From contig CAUYUJ010015693.1 of NCBI GenBank assembly GCA_963575745.1, positions 758,289 to 783,288 on the forward strand: a stretch of DNA of 25,000 bases. Reading direction: 5' to 3'. The notes under the pieces were generated by a model that made no database searches, had not been told where the DNA came from, and saw only the letters and a program-made list of their open reading frames with translations. Shown here piece by piece: positions 9,002-18,499 of the stretch (positions are counted from its first letter, which is position 1; each line of letters begins with the position of its first letter). A program made the position numbers and the translations under genes. This DNA is from Prorocentrum cordatum. Lineage: Eukaryota > Sar > Dinophyceae > Prorocentrales > Prorocentraceae.

Positions 9002-9295
9002 AGCATATGCAGTTTTGAGTACCGTCGTTGTGAGCATCGCCTTCGGAGGATCGCCTTATGAGGTCACGAAGCATGCGAAGTGCGTGCCGAAATTGGGCGG
9101 GGCCGCCATGCGGGCGCTGCCAGCTTGGGGCCTCAGGTAGAGCCCCCCGATGGGGCCACGAAACTTGTGAGAGGTGTGCCGACATGGGGCGGCGCTGCCA
9201 TGAGGGGCGCTGCCGTTGGGGCCTTAGTTGGAGCTCCTCACGGGGCCACGAAGCGTGCCATGCGGGCCCTGGCACTGGGGCCTTCGGTGGAGGGG
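9000..9295 (+). repeat. direct-orientation head and three array units of the modular repeat
   Basis: The head CAAGCATATGCAGTTTTGAG lies near 9001-9020. Units with GAGGTCACGAAGC, GGGGCCACGAAAC and GGGGCCACGAAGC follow near 9060, 9150 and 9242. Spacing is about 90 bp. Sequence similarity fades after about 9290. Confidence 0.65.
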
Positions 9296-9299
9296 CGTC

Positions 9300-9840
9300 G
9301 TCGTCACCACGGCTGGATCCGCCGCGAGAGTCTGGCTAGAGCACATCCTGGGACACTTCGTTGGATCAACTTGAAGGGGTCGCGACCTTCGACGTCGTGA
9401 TATACTAGACCCCGGCGTTGAAGACATGCGATTACAGCGAGAAGGCCTTCACCCAACGTGTTGATTGGTATTGTCTATCAAATGTGTGCCTCGGCTTGTC
9501 AGGGACTCTTAATCCCGGTTGGGTCATGGAAAAGACGAGGACCTGGTCTACGTGAAGAAGGCAGCCGGGGTTTGCGAATCAGCTTCGATACCCAGTATTG
9601 TCCCAATGCCGCGGTCAGCTCCGTCGGTCGAATAGCGCAATGTCTTGGCAATGTGGATTTGCTTCAGTAGTTTGCAGCACGCTCATGTCCTGCGGGTGGT
9701 CCCCGCTCTTGCCGCAGCTTGTGCCGTGCTCTCTGGTGGTCGCCGTCACTGTCCAGCATACATGTCATATATGTGTGCTGAACACGCTGGGTGCGGCAGA
9801 TGCTCGGCTTCAGATCATCATAGGTTTCGCGTCGCGCAGC
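9300..9840. other. unassigned stretch
   Basis: No tandem structure, recognisable coding similarity or RNA gene is seen. Short open frames exist on both strands without domain support. Confidence 0.4.
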
Positions 9841-9876
9841 AGGAGGAGGAGGAGGAGGAGGAGGAGGAGGAGGAGG
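9841..9876 (+). repeat. (AGG)n microsatellite
   Basis: About twelve uninterrupted AGG units. In one frame they give poly-Glu within an open frame ending at 10040 that is Ala/Pro/Glu-rich, with no recognisable domain. Confidence 0.95.
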
Positions 9877-10061
9877 GCGACCGAGGACAGGATCCCAGGG
9901 CTCCCCGAGCGGCTCCGGAAGCCGAGACGGGGCAGCCCGCCCCCGCAGAGGCGGCCCCTGCGGACCCCGAGGGCGAAGATCCCGGCCCGCACGCAGGGTC
10001 GCGGATGCTCCGGGAACCGGAGGAACAGCAGAAGGAGTGATCCCAAGGGACCTTGACGGGG

Positions 10062-10172
10062 TCCTCCTCCTCCTCCTCCTCCTCCTCCTCCTCCTCATCC
10101 TCCTCCGCGTCCTCCTCCTCCTCCTCCTCTTCCTCCTCCTCCTCCTCCTCCTCCTCCTCCTCCTCCTCCTCC
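10062..10172 (+). repeat. (CTC)n microsatellite
   Basis: CTC units run with short interruptions near 10096-10110 and 10130. The strand sense is opposite to the (AGG)n block 190 bp upstream, so the two blocks are complementary. Confidence 0.95.
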
Positions 10173-10429
10173 GGGGGGGAGGCCAGGATCGTCCAGGGAA
10201 TCCAAGCGGCGGTCGGAGTCCAGCCAGGCTCTCGAGTTGGACGCGGGGGAGCTTTGGATGTCAATGGGAGGAGCAGCAGCACCAGGATGAGGAGAAGAGG
10301 GAGGACGACGATGACGACGACGAGGAGGGGTGGGACGAAGAGGAAAGGGGTACAAAGGGAACGAAGGGGAATTCTGAGTCAGAGGGGAATGATTCTGAAA
10401 GAACCTTGAGAAGCAACTGAAAAGAACCG

Positions 10430-10720
10430 CCCCCCTCCCACTTGTCTGTGAAAGTGTATCACTCCCTCGCCCTGGGGTGCTTATCCCCTCTCGCAAGGGA
10501 TCCGAATAGGACCCCAATAGGATTCCAATGAGGCCTCAATTGCCCCAAGAGTACCCCATGAGGATCTCAATGTGATCCCAATCGGATTCGAGGTTGAAGC
10601 TCCGTCAGACACATGCGCTGCGTTGGGGTGTCGCTCACATGGCCCGCGCTTCCTGCGGCCAACGCTCCCCACTGCCCGGCGCACCCACCCTCGGCCAGAC
10701 TGCTACAGAGCCTTGAGCTT
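10430..10720. other. unassigned stretch
   Basis: It contains short repeated words such as AGGACCCCAATAGGATTCCA and AGGATCTCAATGTGATCCCA near 10508-10580, at roughly 25-30-bp spacing. Nothing coding is recognised. Confidence 0.4.
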
Positions 10721-10724
10721 CATC

Positions 10725-10895
10725 CTCTTGCTGCTGCTCCTCCTCCTCTTCTTCCTACCCCTCCTCCCTGATTGTGCTGCTCCTCATGTTCTCTCCTCTT
10801 CCTTGCTCTCTCCCCCCATACTCCTCTTCCTGACTACTTCCTCCTCCTTTCTCTCCCCTCATCCTCCTCTTCCTCCTCCCTCCTGCTCCTCCGCC
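10725..10895 (+). repeat. pyrimidine-rich CTC/CTT tract
   Basis: This is an almost pure C/T stretch of imperfect CTCCTC and CTTCCT units. It encodes poly-Leu/Ser in forward frames, as expected of a low-complexity tract. Confidence 0.85.
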
Positions 10896-11029
10896 TTTGG
10901 ATTTCCAATGCGAAAAAAACGCTGTATTGCGATGTAGTCAGCGTCGAACTGGGTTGGACGCTGCGCGCGCGGTGCGACTGGATATTGTGCTGGCCTCGGG
11001 CCAGTGCCACCGATCCCGGGCGTTCCGGG

Positions 11030-11030
<1 letters not shown>

Positions 11031-11079
<49 letters not shown>

Positions 11080-11352
11080 GTGATGGTGATGGTGATGGTG
11101 ATGATGATGATGATGGTGATGGTGATGGTGATGGTGATGGTGATGGTGATGGTGATGGTGATGGTGATGGTGATGGTGATGATGATGGTGATGGTGATGA
11201 TGGTGATGATGGTGATGGTGATGATGGTGATGGTGATGGTGATGGTGATGGTGATGGTGATGGTGATGGTGATGATGATGATTAGGATTAGGATTAGGTT
11301 TATGATTATGATTATGATTATGATTATGAGTATGAGTCTGATTATGATGATG
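11031..11352 (+). repeat. compound (GAT)n-(GGTGAT)n-(ATTAGG)3-(TTATGA)n microsatellite
   Basis: Pure GAT at 11031-11078 passes into GATGGT hexamers up to 11282. Three ATTAGG units follow at 11281-11298, then TTATGA-type units to about 11352. The succession suggests stepwise mutation and slippage from one ancestral repeat. Confidence 0.93.
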
Positions 11353-11379
11353 GGTATATTGGTAATGGCCATGGGGCCA

Positions 11380-11690
11380 TCTTGGACGTCTCGGACTGAT
11401 CGTTCGATGATTCGGGGCTTTCTTGGGCCGTCTTGAGGGCCTTTTGGGGCCCTGTTGGCCCGTCTTGGGCTTCTCTTGGGCTCAAAAGTCATTCGGGAAC
11501 ATTCTGGGGGCCCCAGAGGGCGCGCGGGGAGCCTCAAGGGATTTGAGAGCTTGGGGTCCAGGCCCATGAAGAATCCTCACGCTTGAGGACTGAGGCTCAG
11601 GGGACTGAGCAAGGGACCTGGGGAAGCCTCTGGGGGGTCGTTTTGGGGCCTCTTGGGGGCTTCTCGGGGGCCTGTGGGCCCCCCGCCCCC
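11380..11690 (+). repeat. degenerate CTTGGGG-type repeat block
   Basis: Words such as GGGGCCATCTTGGACG, CTTGGGCCGTCTTGAGG, CCTTTTGGGGCCC and GGCCTCTTGGGGGC recur. It is the same style as 6960-7525. Confidence 0.6.
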
Positions 11691-11699
11691 GAGCACTAA

Positions 11700-12195
11700 A
11701 TGCGTCGGGAATGGCGCCCCCCCCTTTGCAGAGCGAAGCTTGAGCGAGCTCAAGTCCACGCTCTCAGAAGATCGCACGCCGGATCGGCGGATTTGTCTCT
11801 GAGTGCACACTGTACTTTCGTTGGGCGTTGCGTGGCGACCTGGCGTGGCATTGCACAGACATGCGCTCAGAGGACTGAAGCGGTCAGATACGATATTGCC
11901 GCCGCCGACTTGACGAGATCTGGCCCCCGCGAGCAAAAGCTGAGCCGACGACCTGAGGGGTTTGGGGAGGGCTGGTGGGACAAGGTCGCAAACTGGAACA
12001 CATACGTTATCAGTGGCGGGCTGTTTCTCAATCTCACGACTTTTTTCAATGGTCCGGGACGACGTCGGGGTGGTGTGGTGCATACCTTTTCCCCCGTTCT
12101 CCAAGGGAGCCAACGAAAAACGTATACACCAGGATCCCGTATACACCAGAAGCTGCGTTCTCGTGCGGATTTCGGCGCAGGGTCGGGAAAGGCGT
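11700..12195. other. unassigned stretch with a weak coding-like patch
   Basis: A plus-strand frame is open from 11700 to 12233. The patch at about 11961-12054 (GWWDKVANWNTYVISGGLFL) looks more protein-like than its surroundings, with a mixed hydrophobic pattern. No family is recognised, and the frame ends in TA-repeat Tyr-Ile. A 12-bp word CGTATACACCAG is duplicated at 12121 and 12138. This is possibly a decayed exon and not a supported gene. Confidence 0.25.
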
Positions 12196-12196
12196 C

Positions 12197-12198
<2 letters not shown>

Positions 12199-12227
<29 letters not shown>
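12199..12227. repeat. (TA)n microsatellite
   Basis: An uninterrupted TA dinucleotide tract. Similar tracts occur at 20059-20094 and 20562-20610. Confidence 0.95.
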
Positions 12228-12229
<2 letters not shown>

Positions 12230-12231
<2 letters not shown>

Positions 12232-12581
12232 AGAGCTCGTTTCCCTTACGAGGTCGCGCGGCGAGCGGGCGGGGCGGCGGGCCAGAGGTCGGGGGCCCGG
12301 GGGCGCCCCGAGAGCTCCGCGCCTCGCCTTTTGGCCCTCCCGCCGCGGCGGGCGCCCGCGGTGACGGCGAGACGCCCGCCTGGCATCGCTCGGACGTGTG
12401 CGTTTTTTCCTCGGCGAGGACCGTCGAGGAGCATTTGGCGAAAAAAGCCACGCACGAAAAACCGAACAAAAAGCACAGGGAAGGGAGGTCCGAGCGATGG
12501 CCCCGGGGCGCCAGCGAGAGGCCAGCGGGCCCGCCCCGGGGACAGCCCCGCAGAGCGCGCGGTCGCCCCCGCCCCCTCCTC
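12230..12581. other. GC-rich stretch without recognised gene
   Basis: Very GC-rich with local palindromes, for example CCGCGG pairs around 12351-12362. Open frames exist on both strands, as expected at this composition. No domain is recognised. Confidence 0.4.
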
Positions 12582-12800
12582 GACGGCGCTCGCTTCAAGT
12601 CGGGCCTGTCCCCCTCCAGGGGGGCTTTCGACGAAACATAAAACAGACACCCCAAAAGTACCCCAGAGAGGTCCAACAATATTCAAGAATAGTCCCCAGA
12701 CTATGTTTGGATTCTGTTTTTTAATTTGGAGGTATTTTTTTTATTTGTCGTCGAAAGTCCCCCTGTAGGGGGGACACGCCCGACTCAACGCTCGCTCCGT
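12582..12800. mobile_element. foldback/MITE-like element with about 62-bp terminal inverted repeats
   Basis: The reverse complement of 12582-12643 matches 12737-12800 at most positions. Shared blocks include TCGTCGAAAG, CCCCCTG-AGGGGG, GCCCGACT and GCCGTC/TCCGTC. Each arm contains its own small hairpin (CCCCCTCCAGGGGG, CCCCCTGTAGGGGG). The 93-bp spacer is A/T-rich and non-coding. No transposase is visible and target duplications are not clear, so the mobile origin is inferred from form alone. Confidence 0.68.
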
Positions 12801-12885
12801 CCAGAGGCGAAACAGCTCGCCGACGTCTGCAACCAGATGACGGCCCTGGATCCCGAGAAGCGGGCGAGCGAGCCCGACCCCCGTG

Positions 12886-13100
12886 CCGCCGAGAGGGGGG
12901 GGAGGACCTGCAGCGCGGCAGCCGCGGCCGGGGCAGGGCGAGCGCTGGCGGCGCGGCCCCGCAGGGGCTGCAGCGAGAGAAGGGGGCGAGGAGGTGAAGG
13001 AGCAGAGGGGATGGGGCAGGGAGGAGGGGGAGGGAGGACGTGGAGGAGAGAGGGGAGGAGGCGGAGGAGGGGGGGGGAGAGTCTCGGGGCCAGGGGATGG
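12886..13100 (+). repeat. purine-rich GGGAGG tract
   Basis: G/A-rich low-complexity sequence of GGAGG, GAGGGG and GGGGGGG words. No coding assignment. Confidence 0.6.
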
Positions 13101-13259
13101 TGGAGCCCCTCGGCGTGACAGAGGAGTTGTTACGCGCTTTCAGCCTTGTCTTCATCATTATCCTTCTATTTCCTCTTGCGCTTTCTCTCTTTCTTGCGCT
13201 TTCTCTCTTTGCCTCTCTCTCTCATACACATTATATGCATATCCTCCCTTAAGCATCAC

Positions 13260-13925
13260 AAACCAATCCATTTGGAAAGCGAAGTAACGATAATCGATGT
13301 CCTTGCAAGAGGAACCCGCTGGGAATCATTACCACATGATTCGATTGGAAAACCTCATGATCGGAGCCGTTTGGAAAGCACTGCTGAGGGTTTCTATTGG
13401 ACAGCATCAGAACAGAAATCCTTTGAGAAGCGCCGCGAAGAGATTTCATCGAGAGTCTCACATCAGGAATCCTTTGGAAAGCGCCACAAAGGGATTCGAT
13501 TGGAAAACCACGTGCTCGGAATTCTGTGCGAAGTATCACACAGGGGCGCCAGTGGATGGCCTCACAACAAGGATCCATGAGAAAGCGCTACAACACACAT
13601 GATGTTAGACACAATCATATTTGGAATCCTTTCGAAAGCGCTTCAGAGGGACTCTGTTGGAAGCTTTACATTTGGAATCCTGTGGAAAGCCATGTCAAAG
13701 ATTGTATCGGATGGCTTCACAACAGAAGTCTTTTGAGCAGCACAAAACAAGGTTGTATTGGAGCGCCCGCAAAAGGAATCCTTCAGAAATCACCCCATAT
13801 GGTTTTTATGGCCGCGCAACACGAATCCGCCCGGAACCACTACAATCCAAAGTTGTTCAGAAAGCATGGTTGAGGGCTTCTACTGGGAAGCATCAGAGAA
13901 GAAAACCTGTGGACAACACAAAATA
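13260..13925 (+). repeat. about 51-bp degenerate satellite
   Basis: The word TTTGGAAAGCG or variants recurs near 13271, 13372, 13422, 13473, 13576, 13630 and 13681, consistent with a period of 50-54 bp with some units missing the word. Linked words are GGAATCC, GATTCGATTGGAAAACC and ATGGCTTCACAACA. Copies are strongly diverged, so the array is old. Confidence 0.75.
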
Positions 13926-13927
13926 TT

Positions 13928-14490
13928 ACAGTCTGCATCGGATCTCTATAGGATCCCATACAGTCTGTATCGGATCTCTACAGGATCGCATACAGTCTGT
14001 ATCGGATCTCTACAGGATCCCATACAATCTGTATCGGATCTCTACATGATCCCATAAAGTCTGTGTCGGATCTGTATAGGATCCCATACAGTCTGTATCG
14101 GATCTCTACAGAATCCCATACAGTCTGTATCGGATCTCGACAGGATCGCATACAGTCTAGATCGGATCTGTATAGGATCTCATACAGTCTGTATCGGATC
14201 TCTACAGGATCTCATACAGTCTGTATCGGATCTGTATAGGTTCCCATACAGTCTGTGTCGGATCTGTATAGGATCCCATACAGTCTGTATCGGATCTCTA
14301 CAGGATCCCATACAGTCTGTGTCGGATATTTATAGGATCCCATACAGTCTGTATCGGATCTCTACAGGATCCCATACAGTCTGTATCGGATCTGTATAGG
14401 ATCCCATACAGTCTGTATCGGATCTCTACAGGATCCCATACAGTCTGTATCGGATTTCTACAGGATCCCATACAGTCTGTATTGGATCTG
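13928..14490 (+). repeat. 32-bp satellite array, about 17-18 copies
   Basis: The unit is GGATCCCATACAGTCTGTAT followed by CGGATCTCTACA. CATACAG occurs at 13957 and 13989 and then at regular 32-bp steps. Two main variants end TCTCTACA or TCTGTATA and are intermixed. High similarity between units suggests recent amplification compared with the 51-bp array on its left. Confidence 0.95.
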
Positions 14491-14579
14491 TATTGAAGCG
14501 GCGGCACGCCGGCACGCATACGTTTTTCACCCATAGGACCACGTCAAGGTCCGTAAGGGAGTCCAAAGGAGTTCCAGTT

Positions 14580-14812
14580 TTTTTTTGTTGGGGGGGGGGT
14601 GGCTGCTGTTGCTGTTGCTGGGGGGGGGTCAGAATGCGCCCACGGGGCTCTGAGCGCAGCCTTCGCAATAAGGCGAGGGCGGGTCAGGACGGCTAGAGCG
14701 CACGGGGCTCTCACGCACGCCTTTTCCTTGTTGTTGTTGTAGTTGTTGTAGTAGTTGTTGTCGTTGTTGGTGGTGTTGTTGTTGTTGCTGCTGCTGTTGT
14801 TGTTGAACATTA
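14580..14812 (+). repeat. T/G homopolymers and (GTT)n/(GCT)n microsatellites
   Basis: T8 and G9 runs near 14579-14599 are followed by GCTGTT units (14602-14620) and a G9 run. A second block of GTTGTT with GTA and GCT variants spans about 14728-14806. CACGGGGCTCTGAGCGCAGCC near 14641 and CACGGGGCTCTCACGCACGCC at 14701 form a partial 60-bp repeat around the two blocks. Confidence 0.8.
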
Positions 14813-14819
14813 TTAATTC

Positions 14820-15395
14820 TAAAGAATAATTATTGTTGGGCCCCCTGGTGCGCGCCCCCCCTGCGCCGCCTAGGCCGCAGCTACATTTTCATCATTTTCG
14901 TGAGGAAGCCTCAGGTAATACGATGTCATCAAGATCCGGTTGTTTTGTTGTAATCCGTTTTCCCTTGCAAAAAACACTATAAAATGACATTTCTTGTTCT
15001 AATATAATCAAATTTCAAGAATCCCTTGCAAAAAATAAGGTAAAGTGGACATTCGCGCGCGCAAGACGAAATCCTTCCAAAAGCTTAGTGTTCGGAGCGA
15101 TTTTAACATAAAAACATCAAAAAACCAATGGTTTTTCAACAAAAAAATGTCAAAATCTCATCCCGCGCGCTCTTGCGGATTCGTAGGAAAACCAACACTT
15201 TTTAAACATTTCTGTCAAACGGGCTTTTGCGAGCAACTTTTTCGAACTTCTGCGACAACGGTTGCGCACCTGCCAGGGCCATCATCCCTGTCAAATAATA
15301 CCATGCGGGACACATTCGTTTTTTGCGCGCGCACGCCGAAATCTCCAAAAACCATTGGGTCCTCGAAAAACACCTGCACGTCTTCCCTTGCGAGT
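14820..15395. other. A/T-richer unassigned stretch with 62-bp repeat
   Basis: TCCCTTGCAAAAAA occurs at 14960 and 15022 with similar following sequence, so a 62-bp unit is at least duplicated. GCGCGC words recur near 15053, 15164 and 15325. No coding similarity is seen. Confidence 0.45.
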
Positions 15396-15442
15396 ACGTA
15401 TCATGTGTATCATGTGTATCATGTACCATATGCATCATATGC
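15396..15442 (+). repeat. GTATCATGT decamer repeat
   Basis: Copies of GTATCATGT(GT) and decayed CATATGCAT forms lie in tandem. Confidence 0.75.
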
Positions 15443-15460
15443 AACAGATGTTCTGTGGAA

Positions 15461-15540
15461 GGCTTAACAACTTCTGTGGGTTAACAAGGCTTAACAACTT
15501 CTGTGGGTGTACGAACGTAGGCTTAACAACTTCTGTGGGT
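15461..15540 (+). repeat. three direct copies of a 20-bp word
   Basis: GGCTTAACAACTTCTGTGGG begins at 15461, 15488 and 15520. Copies are identical over at least 20 bp but spacing differs (27 and 32 bp). Confidence 0.92.
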
Positions 15541-15755
15541 GTGTACTCCACGCCAGTGTAGTAGCCACGGTCGTCCGCAGGCCACGAAGTGAAGTGTCCG
15601 AACGTCATAGGGCGGGAAGCTGGGTGTGGGTGGTGGCGAAGAGTCGTGTGGATATTTGGTAGAGCTTGCACTGCCCCCCCACAAAGTGGGGGTATTGGCT
15701 GGCGTCGCATGAAAACCCTGGCACTGGTGAGAACACTGAGCGTTCGGGTAAAGTG

Positions 15756-15756
<1 letters not shown>

Positions 15757-15802
<46 letters not shown>

Positions 15803-15808
15803 GTTGTT
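15757..15808 (+). repeat. (GTT)n microsatellite
   Basis: An uninterrupted TTG/GTT tract of about 15 units directly upstream of the 11-bp minisatellite. Confidence 0.95.
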
Positions 15809-15824
15809 GTCGTCCCACCCGCGA

Positions 15825-16118
15825 CCCAGCCCGCGACCCACCCGCGACACGGCCGCGACGCGCCCGCGACCCGCCCATAACCCACCCGCAGGCGACCCAC
15901 CCACAGGCGACCCACCCGCGACCCACCCGCGACCCACCCGCGACCCACCCGCGACCCACCTGCGACCCACCCGCGACCCACCCGCGACCCACCCGCGACC
16001 CACCCGCGACCCACCCGCGACCCACCCGCGACCCACCTGCGACCCACCCGCGACCCACCCGCGACCCACCCGCGACCCACCCGCAACCCATCCGCGACCC
16101 ACCCGCGACCCACCGCGC
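15825..16118 (+). repeat. 11-bp minisatellite (GCGACCCACCC)n
   Basis: About 26 units of GCGACCCACCC with few substitutions. The left end is less regular (CGCGACACGGC, CACAGGCGACC). Translation gives an 11-residue repeat in every frame, for example TRDPPATHPRP. The long open frames over it are explained by the repeat. Confidence 0.95.
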
Positions 16119-16142
16119 GCCCGCCCCCTCACTCTTCTCCAG

Positions 16143-16253
16143 AGGCTGGGGGGTGAGATCGCAGTGGAACGGAGAGCCCCCCCACCGGGAAGTCGGTTTC
16201 GGTGTCGTGCTCGTGTCGCACGTGCGGGCGAGGCGAAGCTGCATGGGCGGGCG
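16143..16253 (+). repeat. two-copy dispersed element, core, copy 1
   Basis: About 111 bp closely match 20101-20212. Shared blocks are GGGGGGTGAGATCG, AGTGGAACGGAGAGCCCCCC, ACCGGGAA and GCGGGCGAGGCGAAGCTGC. The core can fold by pairing GGGGGG with CCCCCC. Function unknown. Confidence 0.88.
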
Positions 16254-16338
16254 GTAGAAATGACCCCGCCGTCGCTAGGGCGATGCGGATGCAGTGGACC
16301 GCCCCTCCGCCCCCGGTGTGCGCGCGGTGGCCAGGGTG

Positions 16339-16400
16339 TCCCGCCGTGGTGTCCTGTTCTGTGCCGTTGGCGTCCCGTTGGTGTCCCGTCGGTGTTCCGT
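16339..16400 (+). repeat. GTGTCCCG-type short repeat after core copy 1
   Basis: GTGTCCCGCCG, GTGTCCTG, GCGTCCCGTTG, GTGTCCCGTCG and GTGTTCCGTCG follow each other. The same 11-bp unit is found after core copy 2 at 20283-20324. Confidence 0.8.
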
Positions 16401-16439
16401 CGGCGGTGGGCGGGCGGTGATGGGGTGTCCCGCCTTGGT

Positions 16440-16778
16440 ATCGATAGTGAAGTCGTTAGTGAGATAGATAGCAAGATCTCTAGAATGGGATGGATAAGTG
16501 AGATCGACAGCGAGGTTGACTGTGACAGTGGTTGTGCTCGCGCTGTCGGATGCGCAGGGGGGCGACGTCCCCTGGGTCGTGCAGATCTCGCGGGGACAGG
16601 CGATCTCCCCTGGGGCGAGCACAATGGGATCGATCGCTGAGTCCATTGGTACTAAAGACTGGCCGTCAGGTCGATAGTGGGATCGATCGAGTGAGATCGA
16701 AAGTGGGGACGATAGTGGCATTACATCGCAGCTTAACTTCGTTATCACGCGTCGTGGCTAACTCGCGGGCGCGTCACC
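16440..16778. other. stretch rich in GATCGATAGTG words
   Basis: Degenerate words such as ATCGATAGTGAAG, GTCGATAGTGGGATCG and GATCGAAAGTGGGG recur at irregular spacing. No gene is recognised. Confidence 0.5.
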
Positions 16779-16779
16779 A

Positions 16780-16785
16780 GCATCG

Positions 16786-16824
<39 letters not shown>

Positions 16825-16903
16825 GCAGCAGCATCATCATTATTAGCATCATCATCATCATCATCATCAGCATCAGCATCAGCATCATCATCATCAAACC
16901 CAT
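16780..16903 (+). repeat. (CAT)n microsatellite
   Basis: ATC/CAT units run with AGC and ATT interruptions near 16823-16845 and 16868-16885. Confidence 0.95.
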
Positions 16904-16924
16904 CGCCTTTGCTAGCAGTTGGTT

Positions 16925-16985
16925 CTTCCCCCCACACCCCCCAGCCTCTTTATCACCCGAAGGGTGGTCGTATTGGTACATCACC
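16925..16985 (+). repeat. two-copy dispersed element, hairpin end, copy 1
   Basis: CCCCCCAGCCTCTTTATCAC followed by CCGAAGGGTGGTCGTATTGG matches 20512-20553. ATCACCC (16952-16958) pairs with GGGTGGT (16962-16968) around a GAA loop. Confidence 0.82.
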
Positions 16986-16999
16986 ACCGTGTCTGACCA

Positions 17000-17640
17000 G
17001 GGCCACCCTGGCATAGTTTACACGCCCTCTTGGCAGAGACCAGAAGGGTCGATACACCATCCCAGGGCCCAGGATGACCTGCATTGATGCCTCCTGCGGA
17101 TCTCGTTTCCTTCACCCTCACCCTCCCGTCCTCAAAAGTCGACCCCCGAACCTCTCCAGGGGTGCGCTTCGACCAGAATCTCGGGGCGGACCCAGCTTTG
17201 GCGACGAGAGGCGCCCTGGAGGTCTGAACAGGGCAATCACTTCAAAAGGCCTCGATTCTCGCACCTCCCTCTCCCTTCCTTCCCCTTCCTTGGCTCACCC
17301 GCCATCCCCTCTGGCGCCGCCGGCGGACATGCCAGCGCCTCCATGGCGGCCCTGGCCGGGGCGATTCGCTCCGGCCTCTCCCCGGCACCCGCGCTGCCGC
17401 AGGGGACCGCCGCCGCCGCCGCGACCGCCGCCTCCGCGAAGACTGCCACCGCTGGCCTACCCACGTCGCCGTGCCATCCGAGCCCCCGGACCTCCGGCGT
17501 CGTGATTTTTCAATGCGGGCGGTTCGATCTCGGCCCCTGGGGTCCCCTGTGGCGCCATGGGGCCCTTGGGAGACGGATCTGCGACGAGGAGTTGTCTCCC
17601 GGGGGGGGGGGGAATTGTCGAGACCTCTGCAGGCTCGCGG
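17000..17640. other. GC-rich stretch, no supported gene
   Basis: An Ala/Pro-rich frame (17343-17645 plus) begins MAALAGAIRSG but has no recognisable domain, and the opposite strand is open too. A distant or low-complexity exon cannot be excluded. Confidence 0.35.
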
Positions 17641-17793
17641 GATGAGAAATCAGTTCAGAAATTTAAAGGGGGCTCGCAAAAGGCAGCGGCTGCTCGTGGC
17701 GACGAGTCTACACAAGAGCAATGACTGGCAGCTCCCAGAGAAAAGGCGAGCATATACAACGAGCCGTGGCCTCCAACAGCAATCCCCGGAGGA

Positions 17794-17866
17794 GAGGGAG
17801 GAGGAGGCGGAGGGTGAGGAGGAACGGGAAGGAGGAGGAGGATGAGGAGGAAGAAGAGGATCAGGA
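17794..17866 (+). repeat. AGG/GAA purine tract
   Basis: Imperfect GGAGGA and GGAAGA units with GGCGG and GGGTG interruptions. One frame is Glu-rich. Confidence 0.85.
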
Positions 17867-17869
17867 TAC

Positions 17870-18180
17870 GCTCCAGATTCCTGAAGCCTTTTCTGGAATG
17901 GCCGCGAATATTCGTATAACGACCATTCCAGCTGCTCATGTCGGCGTGCCTCGAGGTGGCCAATACGAAAAATGAAAGTCCGATGCGACGTTGCAGTTCG
18001 GGGCGTCCACATACAGTGCTCGACGGCGGCCGACAAGCGAACAGTGCCGTCAGCCCTGTCCACGAGCCAGCATTGCAGCCGCACCGCAGGTCACGAGAAG
18101 TCAGAGGAAGAGGGGGGGGCGAGGCAGACGGAGAGGGCAGAGGCGGGAGACGCGCCTAAACACGGCACGCACAGCGAGGA
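17870..18180. other. unassigned stretch
   Basis: No tandem structure or recognisable coding content is seen. Confidence 0.35.
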
Positions 18181-18420
18181 GGAGGGACAGGGAAAGAGAG
18201 AAAGAGAAAGAGAGAGAGGGAGGCGCCAAGACAGGAGCGTGGTCGTGGGGTGGGAGCCACCAGACCCCGCCGCTTGGCTCGCGCGCACCCAGACGCTGCG
18301 GATTTGAGCGGGAGGGGAGAGAGGTCGAGGAGGGAGAAAAGGGAAGGGAACGGGATGAGAGAGTGAGACAAAGTGAGGGAGAAGGAGAGAGAGGGAGAGA
18401 GAGAGAGAGAGAGAGAAACA
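18181..18420 (+). repeat. (GA)n-rich purine tracts
   Basis: GAGAAAGAGAAAGAGAGAGA occurs near 18198-18220, and a longer GA tract lies at 18381-18416. They are separated by a mixed segment with G/A-rich sequence. Confidence 0.88.
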
Positions 18421-18499
18421 ATATTCCTTCTACCTATGAAATTACAAGGGAAAACCCCACAGGTCACCGCCCCCCCCCACCCACATACCCCCCCGATAT

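Noticed and set aside
10037-10420. Poly-Leu or poly-Ser frames over the (CTC)n block
   Set aside because: They are direct translations of a trinucleotide repeat. No coding flanks are recognised.
11281-11298. ATTAGG triplet considered as internal telomere sequence
   Set aside because: It is only three units, differs from TTTAGGG or TTAGGG, and merges with GAT and TTATGA units. It is explained as microsatellite drift.
12834-12887. QMTALDPEKRAS patch resembling the end of a protein kinase domain
   Set aside because: It is a short match to a common pattern (DPEKR), with no kinase motifs up- or downstream in any frame.
13928-14490. Regular 32-bp repeats considered as a CRISPR array
   Set aside because: Units are contiguous with no unique spacers, and the surrounding sequence is eukaryotic. 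It is a satellite.
15605-16624. 339-codon minus frame and 324-codon plus frame with 11-residue peptide repeats
   Set aside because: An 11-bp minisatellite produces an 11-residue repeat in any frame. Both strands are open and no domain flanks it.
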